Assembly: GCF_009601025.1 (NCBI RefSeq)
Contig: NZ_WIVE01000005.1
Span: forward strand, 1-64,000
Length of the DNA: 64,000 nucleotides
From: Roseospira navarrensis
GTDB taxonomy: Bacteria; Pseudomonadota; Alphaproteobacteria; Rhodospirillales; Rhodospirillaceae
Direction of reading: 5' to 3'
The notes beneath the pieces were generated by a model that saw only the letters and a program-made list of their open reading frames with translations, searched no databases and was not told where the DNA came from. Made by a program: the position numbers and the translations under genes. This document shows, in pieces, positions 19,946 to 27,535 of this stretch (position 1 is the stretch's first letter; each line of letters opens with the position of its first letter).

Positions 19946-20941
19946 CTACCCCTCCGCCGCCGTCACCAGCGCCTTGAGCATGCGCCGCTGGGCGCCCGCC
20001 ACGTCGATCATGCCCGCATAGCGCCCGTCGCGCATCGCGAGGACATAGGGCTGTTCGATGGTGGCCAGCGCGGCGGCCTGGGCGCGCGTGTCGGTTTCCA
20101 GGTCGATCTGCTTGCGAACCAGCCAGGGCGCCATCAGGGCCTCGGCCTGGCGCAGGTCGATCCAGTCCGGGGCCTCCACGTCTTCGATCAGCGAGAAGCC
20201 CGCGCCCGCGTCCGGCATCTGCATCTGGTTGACCAGAATGCGCATCATCACCCGGTCGCCGATCTGCATGTGGTGGGACTGGTACTCCATCAGGCGGGGA
20301 TAGGGGGCCTGACCGGCCGGCTGGGGCGTCTGTACCTGCGAGAGGTAGGCGCGGGCATGGGTCCACAGCGCGTCGTAGCGCGCATCGGACCGGCGCAGCG
20401 CCGTGACCAGGTCGCCGGGGGCGATCCATCCCCCGGGCTGGCGCGGCTCGCCGCCCAGCGTGCCCAGCAGCACGATGGCCTTCGGCGCGCCGAGCACATG
20501 CGCCGTGCCCGCCAGCGCGAACAGCCGCGAGCGGTACCACGCCCGGCCGTCCTCCAGGTCGGCCACCACGAAGGTCGCCTCGGCCAGCCGGGCGGCGGCG
20601 CGGTCCAGTTCCTCCTGGCTGGTGTCCTGGAGCATCAGGCCCGGATCCACGATGTTGGGCGGGACCGGGTCCGGTCGGGTCTCGACCACGGTCCCGGAGA
20701 AGTCGAAGGCGATGCCGCCCGGCAGCGTCACGCTGGCGCGGCTGGCCTGCAGTTCCCCCAGGACCCGCAGCGCCGGCGAGGCCGCCGCCAGCACCGCCGC
20801 CACGATCAGGGCGAGCGGCCAGCCGCTGGCCGCGTTGGGCCATCCCGTCTCCTGGCTCAGCACGACGAACCCGATCATGACCGCCGCGAACACGGCGGCC
20901 GCGGTCAACAGCTCCTGCGGCGTGATCGCGAAACGGTTCAT
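19946..20941 (-). CDS. Membrane-anchored protein of unknown function
   Basis: The 331-residue protein has two hydrophobic segments at the N-terminus (about 12–29 and 40–57) and a soluble domain of about 270 residues, probably periplasmic or cytoplasmic depending on topology. No catalytic motif or known domain stands out; MQIGDRVMMRILVNQMQMPDAG and SRLFALAGTAHVLGAPKAIVLLG are the best-looking conserved blocks. It converges with the MocR gene and lies 6 bp from its stop. A modest AGGGA precedes ATG 20941. Confidence 0.6.
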   Translation of the reverse strand: MNRFAITPQELLTAAAVFAAVMIGFVVLSQETGWPNAASGWPLALIVAAVLAAASPALRVLGELQASRASVTLPGGIAFDFSGTVVETRPDPVPPNIVDPGLMLQDTSQEELDRAAARLAEATFVVADLEDGRAWYRSRLFALAGTAHVLGAPKAIVLLGTLGGEPRQPGGWIAPGDLVTALRRSDARYDALWTHARAYLSQVQTPQPAGQAPYPRLMEYQSHHMQIGDRVMMRILVNQMQMPDAGAGFSLIEDVEAPDWIDLRQAEALMAPWLVRKQIDLETDTRAQAAALATIEQPYVLAMRDGRYAGMIDVAGAQRRMLKALVTAAEG

Positions 20942-21409
20942 GGCGGCGTTCCCTGGTGCGCGGGCAGAGGGCCTGTTCAGGATGCCATCGTTGTTGCCAA
21001 GGAACGAGTCCCGTGTGGGGGATGAGGCGGCGCCGGCCGGCTGTCGGCATCGCGCCTCGCGCGAGTCGCGGGACGCTGCCGTGCCAGAGAAGACAAGCAG
21101 CGCACTTATTGTTAGAGCAATGGGCCCAGATGTGACAAATGCGGTTGCATGTTCGCCATGAACTTCCGTAACACACAACAAATCGAGACATACGGCGCCG
21201 AACATTGACGTCTGTCATTCACCCCCACGTTGGATACCCATAGCGTGATTGTCAGAAAGCGGCCCGGACGTACTTTTTTGCGTCGCAAGCTGTTTCTTTT
21301 GCGATGCACAAATCCAGACGGGCCGCCGGGTGTCACGTTGCCGTGACCGGGAGACCCCTGTCACGGGGACACAGCCGGGAGGGCGCCCATCGGTTGGCGC
21401 CACCTGCCC
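20942..21409. promoter_or_regulatory. 468-bp divergent regulatory region upstream of the unknown six-gene cluster
   Basis: No gene is seen here. The right half is unusually AT-rich for this genome and holds several symmetrical motifs: TTGCGTCGCAA followed after about 10 bp by TTGCGATGCAC (around 21280–21310), GTCACG-TTGC-CGTGAC (around 21340–21356) and TTGACGTCTGTCAT (around 21208), an imperfect FNR-like box. These suggest tight control of the operon starting at 21410 and possibly of the divergent membrane protein. Confidence 0.4.
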
Positions 21410-22321
21410 ATGAACCAGGGCCCTGCGCAGTCTCCGTCCATCCCCACCGTCCCCGACCCGTCCGCCGTGGACGCCCGGACCCTGCGGCCCGTGGACGTTG
21501 CCCTTGCGGTCATCGACCACGCCCTGCGCCTGCTGAAGATGGACGCCGCGGCGGCCGGCCGCGTGGGCCTCACCGGGCTGCACATCTGCGCCGGGCATCC
21601 CTTCGCGGCCCAACTGTGGCTGGGCGGGACGGACGGCGTCTTCGGCCTGGAGGTCCTGCCCCAGGCCGGCGTCGCCCCCCTGATGCCGCCCGACGCGGCC
21701 CGGGCCGACCTGTTGGTGCGGCATTTTCCCGGTCTGGATACGCCCGCCTTTCATGCGCTGACGCCGGACGAGCAGGCGGCCCGTCGCGATCCCGGGTTTG
21801 ACGCCACCGGGGCGCCGGATCGGACGCTGACCCGGGATCTGTTCGCGACTCCCCTGTTCGCGGTGGGCCTTTTGCGCCTCGCGCTGGACCCGGCGCGGCG
21901 CGGCGCGGCGGTGCAGGGCGTTTCGGGCACGCCGGCCGGCTGGGCCGCGGCGCGGCCGGTGCTGGACACGCTGGTGACGGTGCTCGCCTTCGTTCATCGC
22001 GTCACGCCCACGGTGGTGGTCGGCCTGCCGCGCGACGGTGGTGAGCATGGCGTTCACGTTGTGTTGCCCCGCGCGGACCCCAACCATGGCGCCGGCACGC
22101 CCGGGGGCGCGCTGGCGGCCTTTTTGTCCTCCGCCCGGGCCGGCGGCCCGTCCCTCGGTCCGCCGACGGTGCCGGCGCGCTGGTGGGCGGCCGGCCGGTG
22201 GGAGGCGGTGCCCGAGGCGCAACCCTGCGCCTGCCACCACGCCGAAGACGCCGAGGCCGGCGATCCGCACACCCACGCCCACGATCACCACGCCGTGGCG
22301 ACGGCGGAGGAGCCCGCATGA
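21410..22321 (+). CDS. Unknown soluble protein with His-rich C-terminal tail
   Basis: This 303-residue protein opens a six-gene unit. I recognise no family. The body is alpha/beta-like with blocks such as LTGLHICAGHPFAAQLWLGG near residue 55 and MPPDAARADLLVRHFPG near 100. The last 30 residues are CACHHAEDAEAG followed by HTHAHDHH, a tail typical of metal storage or delivery proteins such as HypB or UreE. There is no signal peptide. Its stop overlaps the next start as ATGA. A role as a cytoplasmic metal chaperone for the cluster's membrane or MBL enzyme is an inference. Confidence 0.6.
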   Translation: MNQGPAQSPSIPTVPDPSAVDARTLRPVDVALAVIDHALRLLKMDAAAAGRVGLTGLHICAGHPFAAQLWLGGTDGVFGLEVLPQAGVAPLMPPDAARADLLVRHFPGLDTPAFHALTPDEQAARRDPGFDATGAPDRTLTRDLFATPLFAVGLLRLALDPARRGAAVQGVSGTPAGWAAARPVLDTLVTVLAFVHRVTPTVVVGLPRDGGEHGVHVVLPRADPNHGAGTPGGALAAFLSSARAGGPSLGPPTVPARWWAAGRWEAVPEAQPCACHHAEDAEAGDPHTHAHDHHAVATAEEPA

Positions 22322-22731
22322 CCGATGCCCCCCTGGGACGCCGCGCCCTGTGTCGCGGCCTGGTCTCGCGCGCGGCCCGGGCCATCGCCGATGGTCCCGG
22401 CGAAACCCTGCTGGCCCTCGGCGACGAGGCCGCCGAGGCGACGGACCCCGACGCGGACCGGCCGGCCCCCGCCTGCACCGCTGAAGCCGCCCCCGTCCCC
22501 GGCTTCTTCGACAGTTTCGAGCAGTGTCACACCCTGATCGCGGAAATGCGGCCGTTCCTGGCCGATGCCATCCGGGATCTGGGCATCGATCCGCGCGGCA
22601 AGTCCGATGTGGACCTCGCCCGCGAGATCATGGCGCACCAGTGCGCCACCCCCGCCCCCGGGCGGGACGACGCCGATCAGGGCGCCGGGCCGGATGCGCC
22701 CGCGCCGGACGGCGATCTCTTGAGAGGGTAA
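22318..22731 (+). CDS. Unknown small soluble protein of the six-gene cluster
   Basis: The 137-residue acidic protein begins TDAPLGRRALCRGLVSRAARA, which weakly resembles a twin-arginine start but lacks a following hydrophobic stretch, so it is probably cytoplasmic. The middle FFDSFEQCHTLIAEMRPFLADAIRDLGID looks helical and conserved, and Pro/Asp-rich tails flank it. It overlaps the previous gene by 4 bp and ends 6 bp before the membrane protein, so it is tightly coupled. No known domain is recognised; an assembly-factor role is possible but unproven. Confidence 0.6.
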   Translation: MTDAPLGRRALCRGLVSRAARAIADGPGETLLALGDEAAEATDPDADRPAPACTAEAAPVPGFFDSFEQCHTLIAEMRPFLADAIRDLGIDPRGKSDVDLAREIMAHQCATPAPGRDDADQGAGPDAPAPDGDLLRG

Positions 22732-22737
22732 AGCGCC

Positions 22738-24054
22738 ATGCAACATTCGGAGACCATGGAGCGCTATGGAGACGGCTACCTGGAGGAGCGCAATCTCGTC
22801 CAGCGCTGGCCCAGCCCCATTCCGCAGATTCTGAACCTGGTCCTGCTCGGGGCCCTGTTCTATGCGACCTGGTGGATCTTCCAGGATCCGCGCGGCTGGA
22901 TGCGCCTGTACACGCCCTATGTCGGCTACATGTACTGCCGCTGGCTGCTCATCATCTTCATCTGGATGGTCTACATCTTCAACTTCTGGCCGTTCCGCCG
23001 GGCCTGGCTGGAGCGCACCCATCCCGTCCTCAAGGGGGTGCTGCTGACCGGCATCGCGGTGGTCATCATGCTGATGGTCATCAAGGGCTTCTTCGAGGGC
23101 CTGCTGGGCAACTACGGCATGGCCTACTTCAGCCCGGACGAGATGCAGAAGCTCGGCATCACCGAGTTCTTCGCCGAGGAATATGCGGCGCTCGCCATCC
23201 TGATGTTCGCCGCGCTGGCCTCCTGGCTGTCGCCGGCCTGGATCGTGGGCATGGAAGGCGCCCCCTGGCACAAGGAGCGCCAGCCGGTCCGGGGGCTCAC
23301 CATCCTGCTGGTGACGTTCTTCCTGGCCACCATCATCTTCTTCATGACCATGCACCCGCACATGGGCATCCTGTACGAGGAGTGGCAGTCCTTCGCCGCC
23401 ATCGCGCCCCCCTGGTGGCACACCTTCGCCGACACGGTGAGCGGCAACTTCCATGTCTCGTGGATCATGTGCTGCACGGTCGTGGTCTGGCTGGTCGAGA
23501 CGATCTGGGAACGCTACCCGTTCCGCCTCATCAGGCATGACTGGGGCCGCCGGTTCGCCACCTTCTTCGGCATCATCGCCATCGCGTTCGCGTGTCACTT
23601 CTTCCTGTACTTCGCGCAGGAACTGTGGTGGGGCGAGGCCGTGCGCGGCACCCGCCGGCTGATGGCGCCCGACTGGCGCTGGCTGCACGTGGGCGAGATG
23701 ATGATCTTCTTCCTGCTGCCCGCGCTGTTCATCACCTTCTATTTCAACAACTGGCCGCGCAAGGGCAGCCCGACCAGCCGGATCGCCATCCGCACCCTGG
23801 TCACCCTGGTCGCCGCCATCGCCATCTACTGGCTGTACTACAACACCAGCCACCTGCTCCTGGGCACCCAGAAGGGCTTCAGCCATCCGCAGCAGTTCCC
23901 GATGATCCCGACCATCTGGCTCATCAACATCATGCTCATCAACCACTGGTTCATGGACAACTGGCCCGGATGGAAGATCGCGCCCGCCACGCGGACCGTG
24001 CCGGCGTCGGAATCCGGGGCGGCTCTCGACCCGGCTCTGAACCCGGCCGAATAG
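22738..24054 (+). CDS. Unknown ~10-TM membrane protein rich in Trp and His
   Basis: The 438-residue protein has about ten transmembrane helices, with a soluble C-terminal tail of about 30 residues. It is remarkable for many tryptophans and for His/Glu/Cys in or next to helices: MTMHPHMGILYEEW, a WHTFAD loop, CHFFLYFAQELWWGE, WLHVGEMM, NTSHLLLG and INHWFMDNWPGW. That pattern resembles membrane metalloenzymes such as the particulate monooxygenase or cytochrome families, but there is no CxxCH heme site and I cannot assign it. It is the core of the cluster, followed 16 bp later by a single-TM microprotein and then by a Tat-exported MBL-fold enzyme. Confidence 0.75.
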   Translation: MQHSETMERYGDGYLEERNLVQRWPSPIPQILNLVLLGALFYATWWIFQDPRGWMRLYTPYVGYMYCRWLLIIFIWMVYIFNFWPFRRAWLERTHPVLKGVLLTGIAVVIMLMVIKGFFEGLLGNYGMAYFSPDEMQKLGITEFFAEEYAALAILMFAALASWLSPAWIVGMEGAPWHKERQPVRGLTILLVTFFLATIIFFMTMHPHMGILYEEWQSFAAIAPPWWHTFADTVSGNFHVSWIMCCTVVVWLVETIWERYPFRLIRHDWGRRFATFFGIIAIAFACHFFLYFAQELWWGEAVRGTRRLMAPDWRWLHVGEMMIFFLLPALFITFYFNNWPRKGSPTSRIAIRTLVTLVAAIAIYWLYYNTSHLLLGTQKGFSHPQQFPMIPTIWLINIMLINHWFMDNWPGWKIAPATRTVPASESGAALDPALNPAE

Positions 24055-24070
24055 GACAAGGGAGGTCGCT

Positions 24071-24187
24071 ATGAACACCTATACCAAGGGCCTTCTGGCC
24101 GGCATCCCGATGGGCATCGTCCTGTTTTTCATCGTGGTCTACGCGCTGAAGTGGGGCGGCACCCTGCCCCTGATGATGGATTGGTAG
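24071..24187 (+). CDS. 38-residue single-TM microprotein
   Basis: A small frame encodes MNTYTKGLLAGIPMGIVL and continues with FFIVVYALKWGG and a short MMDW end: one hydrophobic helix with polar caps. AGGGAGG stands seven bases before ATG 24071, one of the best ribosome-binding sites in the region. The gene fits exactly between the large membrane protein and the MBL-fold gene. Short subunits of this kind (compare CcoQ or CydX) stabilise membrane oxidoreductases; by analogy it may be a subunit of the neighbouring 10-TM protein. It is easily missed by gene callers. Confidence 0.72.
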   Translation: MNTYTKGLLAGIPMGIVLFFIVVYALKWGGTLPLMMDW

Positions 24188-24200
24188 TCCGATCCGAACC

Positions 24201-24240
24201 CGCCGGCCGGCGCGCGGTTCCGCGCGCGCCGGACCGGCCG
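24201..24240. other. GC-rich hairpin within the unknown operon
   Basis: CCGGCGCGCGG-TT-CCGCGCGCGCCGG forms a very stable stem between the microprotein and the MBL-fold gene. There is no T-run, so it is more likely an mRNA-stabilising or processing element that sets the ratio of the membrane part to the exported part than a terminator. Confidence 0.45.
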
Positions 24241-24266
24241 GGTCCCCAGACTGGGAGTCCTGACAC

Positions 24267-25538
24267 ATGACCGATTCCTCCCAAGGCCCCAACGACGATC
24301 GCCGCGCCTTCCTGCGCGGCGCCGTGGGCGGCACGGCGCTGGGCGCGCTGGGCATGATGGGGGCGTATTCCTACTCCCCGATGCGGCACGCCCATTTCGA
24401 CACCCCGGAGACGGAAAAGGCCGACATCGGCGCCGTCGTGTCCCTGAAGGTGACGAACATTTCGGAGACGAGCTGGTTCAACAACGCCGACCTGATCGGC
24501 GACATCCGGGGCGCGGGCGGCCTGCTCGTCAACCAGTACAAGTTCAACTGGCCCCCCTTCGCGAACAAGAACGGCAAGCTGGCCGAGGGCAGCTATGCCG
24601 ACGGCATCAAGCACATCAAGGCCGACCTGCCCAACAACCTGGAGCGCGCCTGGGAATTCCAGATGGAGAACGCGGTCCATCCGGAAAACGCCGGCGGCTA
24701 CTCCGCGCTGTTGGAGTTCGAGATGCGCGACGGCAGCACCAAGCGCATCCTGCTGGACTCCGGCTGGTCCTATGACTGGATCGACAAGGCGTTCCGGCGC
24801 GAGGGCATCGACACCATGCTGGCCAACGGCGAGATCGACGCCCTGGTGATCTCGCACGAGCACTTCGACCACTTCTGGGGCTTCCCGGTGGCCATGAAGT
24901 ATGCGCCGGACATCGACGTCTATGTGCCGGACGGCTTCTACGAAGAGGGCTATCAGTACGTGAAGGACTCCGGTCATCGCGGCAAGCTTCACGTGCTCAA
25001 GCCGGGCCTGACCAAGCTGTTCGACGGGGTGGCCGTCTACAACTTCGCGATCCCGATCATCACCCGCGTGTACGGCGAGAACAGCCTGTATGTGAACGTC
25101 GAGGGCAAGGGCCTGGTCTCGGTCACCGGCTGCTGCCACCAGGGCATCATCCAGTTCGCCGAGACGGCGCTGCGCGAAATCAAGATGGACAAGCTGTACG
25201 GGATTTACGGCGGCTTGCACATCAGCCCGTTCGACGACTGGGATCCGAAGTACGACGACCTCGTCTTTACCCTGGGCGACTACGGCTTCGAGAAGATCGG
25301 CGCCAACCACTGCACCGGGCTGCTGACGGTGAAGAAGTTCATCGCCCGCGGCCTGCCGGTGCAGCAGGGCACGGCCCGCTTCGGCAGCAAGGACCCGGTC
25401 TATCTGGGCAACGGCGACCAGATCGGTTTCGGCCGCGATGTGCCGCTGATGAGCCCGGTCAGCGCCGATGCCGCGCCGGCCGCCTATGCGCCGCCCGCCT
25501 CGGGCGACGGCGACGCCGTAGAGGGAGCCACGTACTAG
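24267..25538 (+). CDS. Tat-exported metallo-beta-lactamase-fold protein
   Basis: The 423-residue protein has a twin-arginine signal (DDRRAFLRG followed by a Gly/Ala/Met-rich hydrophobic stretch, residues 10–40), so it is exported folded, with cofactor already bound. The catalytic domain has the dinuclear metal motif SHEHFDHFWG near residue 195, then GCCHQG, GGLHIS and NHCTG as later metal ligands. The arrangement recalls the archaeal dihydropterin/RFA-P synthase-like MBL branch rather than true beta-lactamases. A 100-residue region precedes the metal motif. Good GGGAG site upstream. Substrate unknown; genomic position next to the Trp/His-rich membrane protein suggests a joint periplasmic or membrane reaction. 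Confidence 0.82.
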   Translation: MTDSSQGPNDDRRAFLRGAVGGTALGALGMMGAYSYSPMRHAHFDTPETEKADIGAVVSLKVTNISETSWFNNADLIGDIRGAGGLLVNQYKFNWPPFANKNGKLAEGSYADGIKHIKADLPNNLERAWEFQMENAVHPENAGGYSALLEFEMRDGSTKRILLDSGWSYDWIDKAFRREGIDTMLANGEIDALVISHEHFDHFWGFPVAMKYAPDIDVYVPDGFYEEGYQYVKDSGHRGKLHVLKPGLTKLFDGVAVYNFAIPIITRVYGENSLYVNVEGKGLVSVTGCCHQGIIQFAETALREIKMDKLYGIYGGLHISPFDDWDPKYDDLVFTLGDYGFEKIGANHCTGLLTVKKFIARGLPVQQGTARFGSKDPVYLGNGDQIGFGRDVPLMSPVSADAAPAAYAPPASGDGDAVEGATY

Positions 25539-25540
25539 CC

Positions 25541-26161
25541 ATGACCCTGACCCGCACGGGGGCCGCGCTCGCGGCCCTCGGGCTGGCCATCGCTCCGATG
25601 GGGGCGCTGGCGGCCGACATCACCTTCCTGTCCGTGGGCGGTCCGCCGTCCGTGGCCAAGGCCCACACCTTCGGCGCCATCCTGCGCGCCCTGGAAAGCC
25701 CGCACACCGCCCGCGTCAGCACCGTGGACGGGGATGGGCTGTTGCAGGCCCTGAGCGTGGATGCGCCGCAGGTCACCTTCGATGTCGCGCCCGAGATGCT
25801 GGCGGACGCCGACCTGGAGGCCCTCGGCGTCATCGATCTGGGGCCGAACCAGATGGGGGCCCTGCCCGAGCGGCGCACCGTCATCACGCGCGCCGTGGCG
25901 GATGAGGCGCCGGAGGTGGCCGAGTTCCTGAACCTGTTCTTCGTCTCGTCCACCCGCCTGGACGAGATGGGGTCCCTGGTCGCGGATGGGACCATCGAAC
26001 AGGCGGCCCTGGACGCCTGGGTCCAGGACAACGAGCCCTGGATCCGCAACATGCTGGCGCTGTGCCCGCAGTTCAGCGCCGGGGCGTGCGAGGTCGGCGG
26101 CGACAGCCCCCGTCCCTTCAAGGCCCGGGACTGGTACGGCACCTCGGAAGCCGATCGCTGA
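25541..26161 (+). CDS. Small secreted protein, last gene of the unknown cluster
   Basis: The 206-residue product has a signal peptide (1–24, ending GALAAD). The mature protein, starting ITFLSVGGPPSVAKAHTF, resembles one lobe of a periplasmic binding protein; the segment AVADEAPEVAEFLNLFFVSSTRLDEMGSL, read in two halves, recalls the C-terminal lobe of glycine-betaine/OpuAC-like proteins. Two cysteines (CPQF, CEVGG) near the C-terminus could form a disulphide. It begins two bases after the MBL gene stop and is followed by a strong terminator-like hairpin, so it closes the operon. Function unknown. Confidence 0.65.
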   Translation: MTLTRTGAALAALGLAIAPMGALAADITFLSVGGPPSVAKAHTFGAILRALESPHTARVSTVDGDGLLQALSVDAPQVTFDVAPEMLADADLEALGVIDLGPNQMGALPERRTVITRAVADEAPEVAEFLNLFFVSSTRLDEMGSLVADGTIEQAALDAWVQDNEPWIRNMLALCPQFSAGACEVGGDSPRPFKARDWYGTSEADR

Positions 26162-26184
26162 CGGCGATCCGGGGGACAAGAGCG

Positions 26185-26216
26185 AACGGCCGGACCCCGT
26201 TGGGGATCCGGCCGTT
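26185..26216 (+). terminator. Hairpin terminator after the six-gene cluster
   Basis: AACGGCCGGAcCCCg pairs with tGGGGaTCCGGCCGTT, a ten-base perfect outer stem with a further GC-rich part. It stands 24 bp after the last stop codon of the operon. No clear T-run follows. Confidence 0.65.
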
Positions 26217-26270
26217 GGTGTGTGCCGGTGCTGTGATCTCGCCCGGCCTGTGACAGCCAACAGGCATGGT

Positions 26271-27029
26271 CTACGCGGCGGCTTTGTCCTTGCGGAGCCA
26301 GCGGGTCCCGGCCAGGCCGCCCAGCGCGGTCAGCATGAACCAGACGGCGGCCGGCAGCGGCACCACCGAGTAGTCCAGATCCGCGAACGCGATGTTCGGG
26401 TCGGACGGGCCGGTGCGGCCGCCATTGCTGTCGAAGATGAACGCGAACTTGGTGTAGCGCGCGGCGTCGAACTGGAACAGCACGTCGCCGGGGTCGCCAG
26501 AGGCCGCCGTGATCGCGTCGCCGGTGATGTACAGGTTGCCCGCGCTGCCGGTGGTCGGGTTGCCCGCCGCGTTGCTCGTGTAGGACACGGTCGCATCGGA
26601 CGTGCCCCCGTTGCTGTCCCAGGCGCGCACGCCGAACATGTGCTCGGTGGCCTTGCTCGGGTTGTAGTCGCCGAAGTCCAGGAAGCGCACCTGGAAGAAG
26701 TCCACGGCGGTCTCGAACTCGAACACGAAGTCATGCAGGCGGGCGTTCGAGATGTCCCCGAAGCCGCCGGTCTCCGGCAGGCCACCGTTGAGGATGGAGT
26801 CGCCGCCGTTGGGCGCGCCGTAGGCGGCCGGCGTCTCGCCCTCGACCAGCGCGACACCGTCGGCGCCGCCGGACGCGGACGAGATGGTCAGGCCGGGAGC
26901 CACGGCGTTGGTGCCGAACACGGACGTGCCGCCGCCCAGGCTGGCGAAATCGATCACGGCGGCCTGGGCCGTCGCGGTGGCCAGGAACAGGCCGGCGGTC
27001 GTCAGGGCCGTGGTGGCGAGGGTCTTCAT
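26271..27029 (-). CDS. VPLPA-CTERM sorting-domain surface protein
   Basis: The 252-residue exported protein has a signal peptide (1–25) and a beta-rich body. It ends with VPLPAAVWFMLTALGGLAG followed by TRWLRKDKAAA: the VPLPA-type PEP-CTERM signal, one hydrophobic helix and a basic tail. Such proteins are recognised and processed by an exosortase and often go to the cell surface or exopolysaccharide matrix. Their presence implies an exosortase elsewhere in the genome. ATG 27029 has GGAGA six bases upstream. It is convergent with the unknown operon and divergent from the RTX protein gene. Confidence 0.85.
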   Translation of the reverse strand: MKTLATTALTTAGLFLATATAQAAVIDFASLGGGTSVFGTNAVAPGLTISSASGGADGVALVEGETPAAYGAPNGGDSILNGGLPETGGFGDISNARLHDFVFEFETAVDFFQVRFLDFGDYNPSKATEHMFGVRAWDSNGGTSDATVSYTSNAAGNPTTGSAGNLYITGDAITAASGDPGDVLFQFDAARYTKFAFIFDSNGGRTGPSDPNIAFADLDYSVVPLPAAVWFMLTALGGLAGTRWLRKDKAAA

Positions 27030-27535
27030 GGCATTCTCCATCATCGTCCGGTCTGATCGGTTGTCAGCCGGCCCGATCCTCGGGATGAGTCTGATCCTGG
27101 ACTGTGGAACCGGGCAGGGTCATGGGTCAATCCGCCTGACGGTTGAGTCCCCCCGGCTCCATCGTTCGGTGGGGGTGTCCTGGCGGGGCTCGGGATCGCG
27201 TCCACCGAACGGTGGAGGCCCGGCGGGTCCGCGCCGGCGGCCGCGACTCGGGGGGCGGACCGGACCGCCGCAGCTTCCGTCTCGTTGAAAACGCACGATA
27301 TGCGGGTTGGTCGGGGTGGCGCCTGCTTTAAAGGGCGCGTGGTGAAGCGCCTCAAAAACAAAACCTATGCCCAATGTCATATTGAAGGGCGTCGATTCTG
27401 TGACATTTGGACCAAAGACACCGACGCTCCTTTTGAAACGCGCCAAACTCATTTATCTTTAGTGTGTGTTCTCAAGGGAGCATGCAAATTTTGTTAAAAA
27501 TCGATGAGTGTTCTTCTGTCACGAACGGGACTGAC

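Noticed and set aside
22738-24054. Assigning the 10-TM protein as a particulate methane/ammonia monooxygenase subunit
   Set aside because: The Trp/His-rich look is suggestive, but none of the PmoA/AmoA/PmoC sequence motifs is present and no PmoB-like gene is adjacent.
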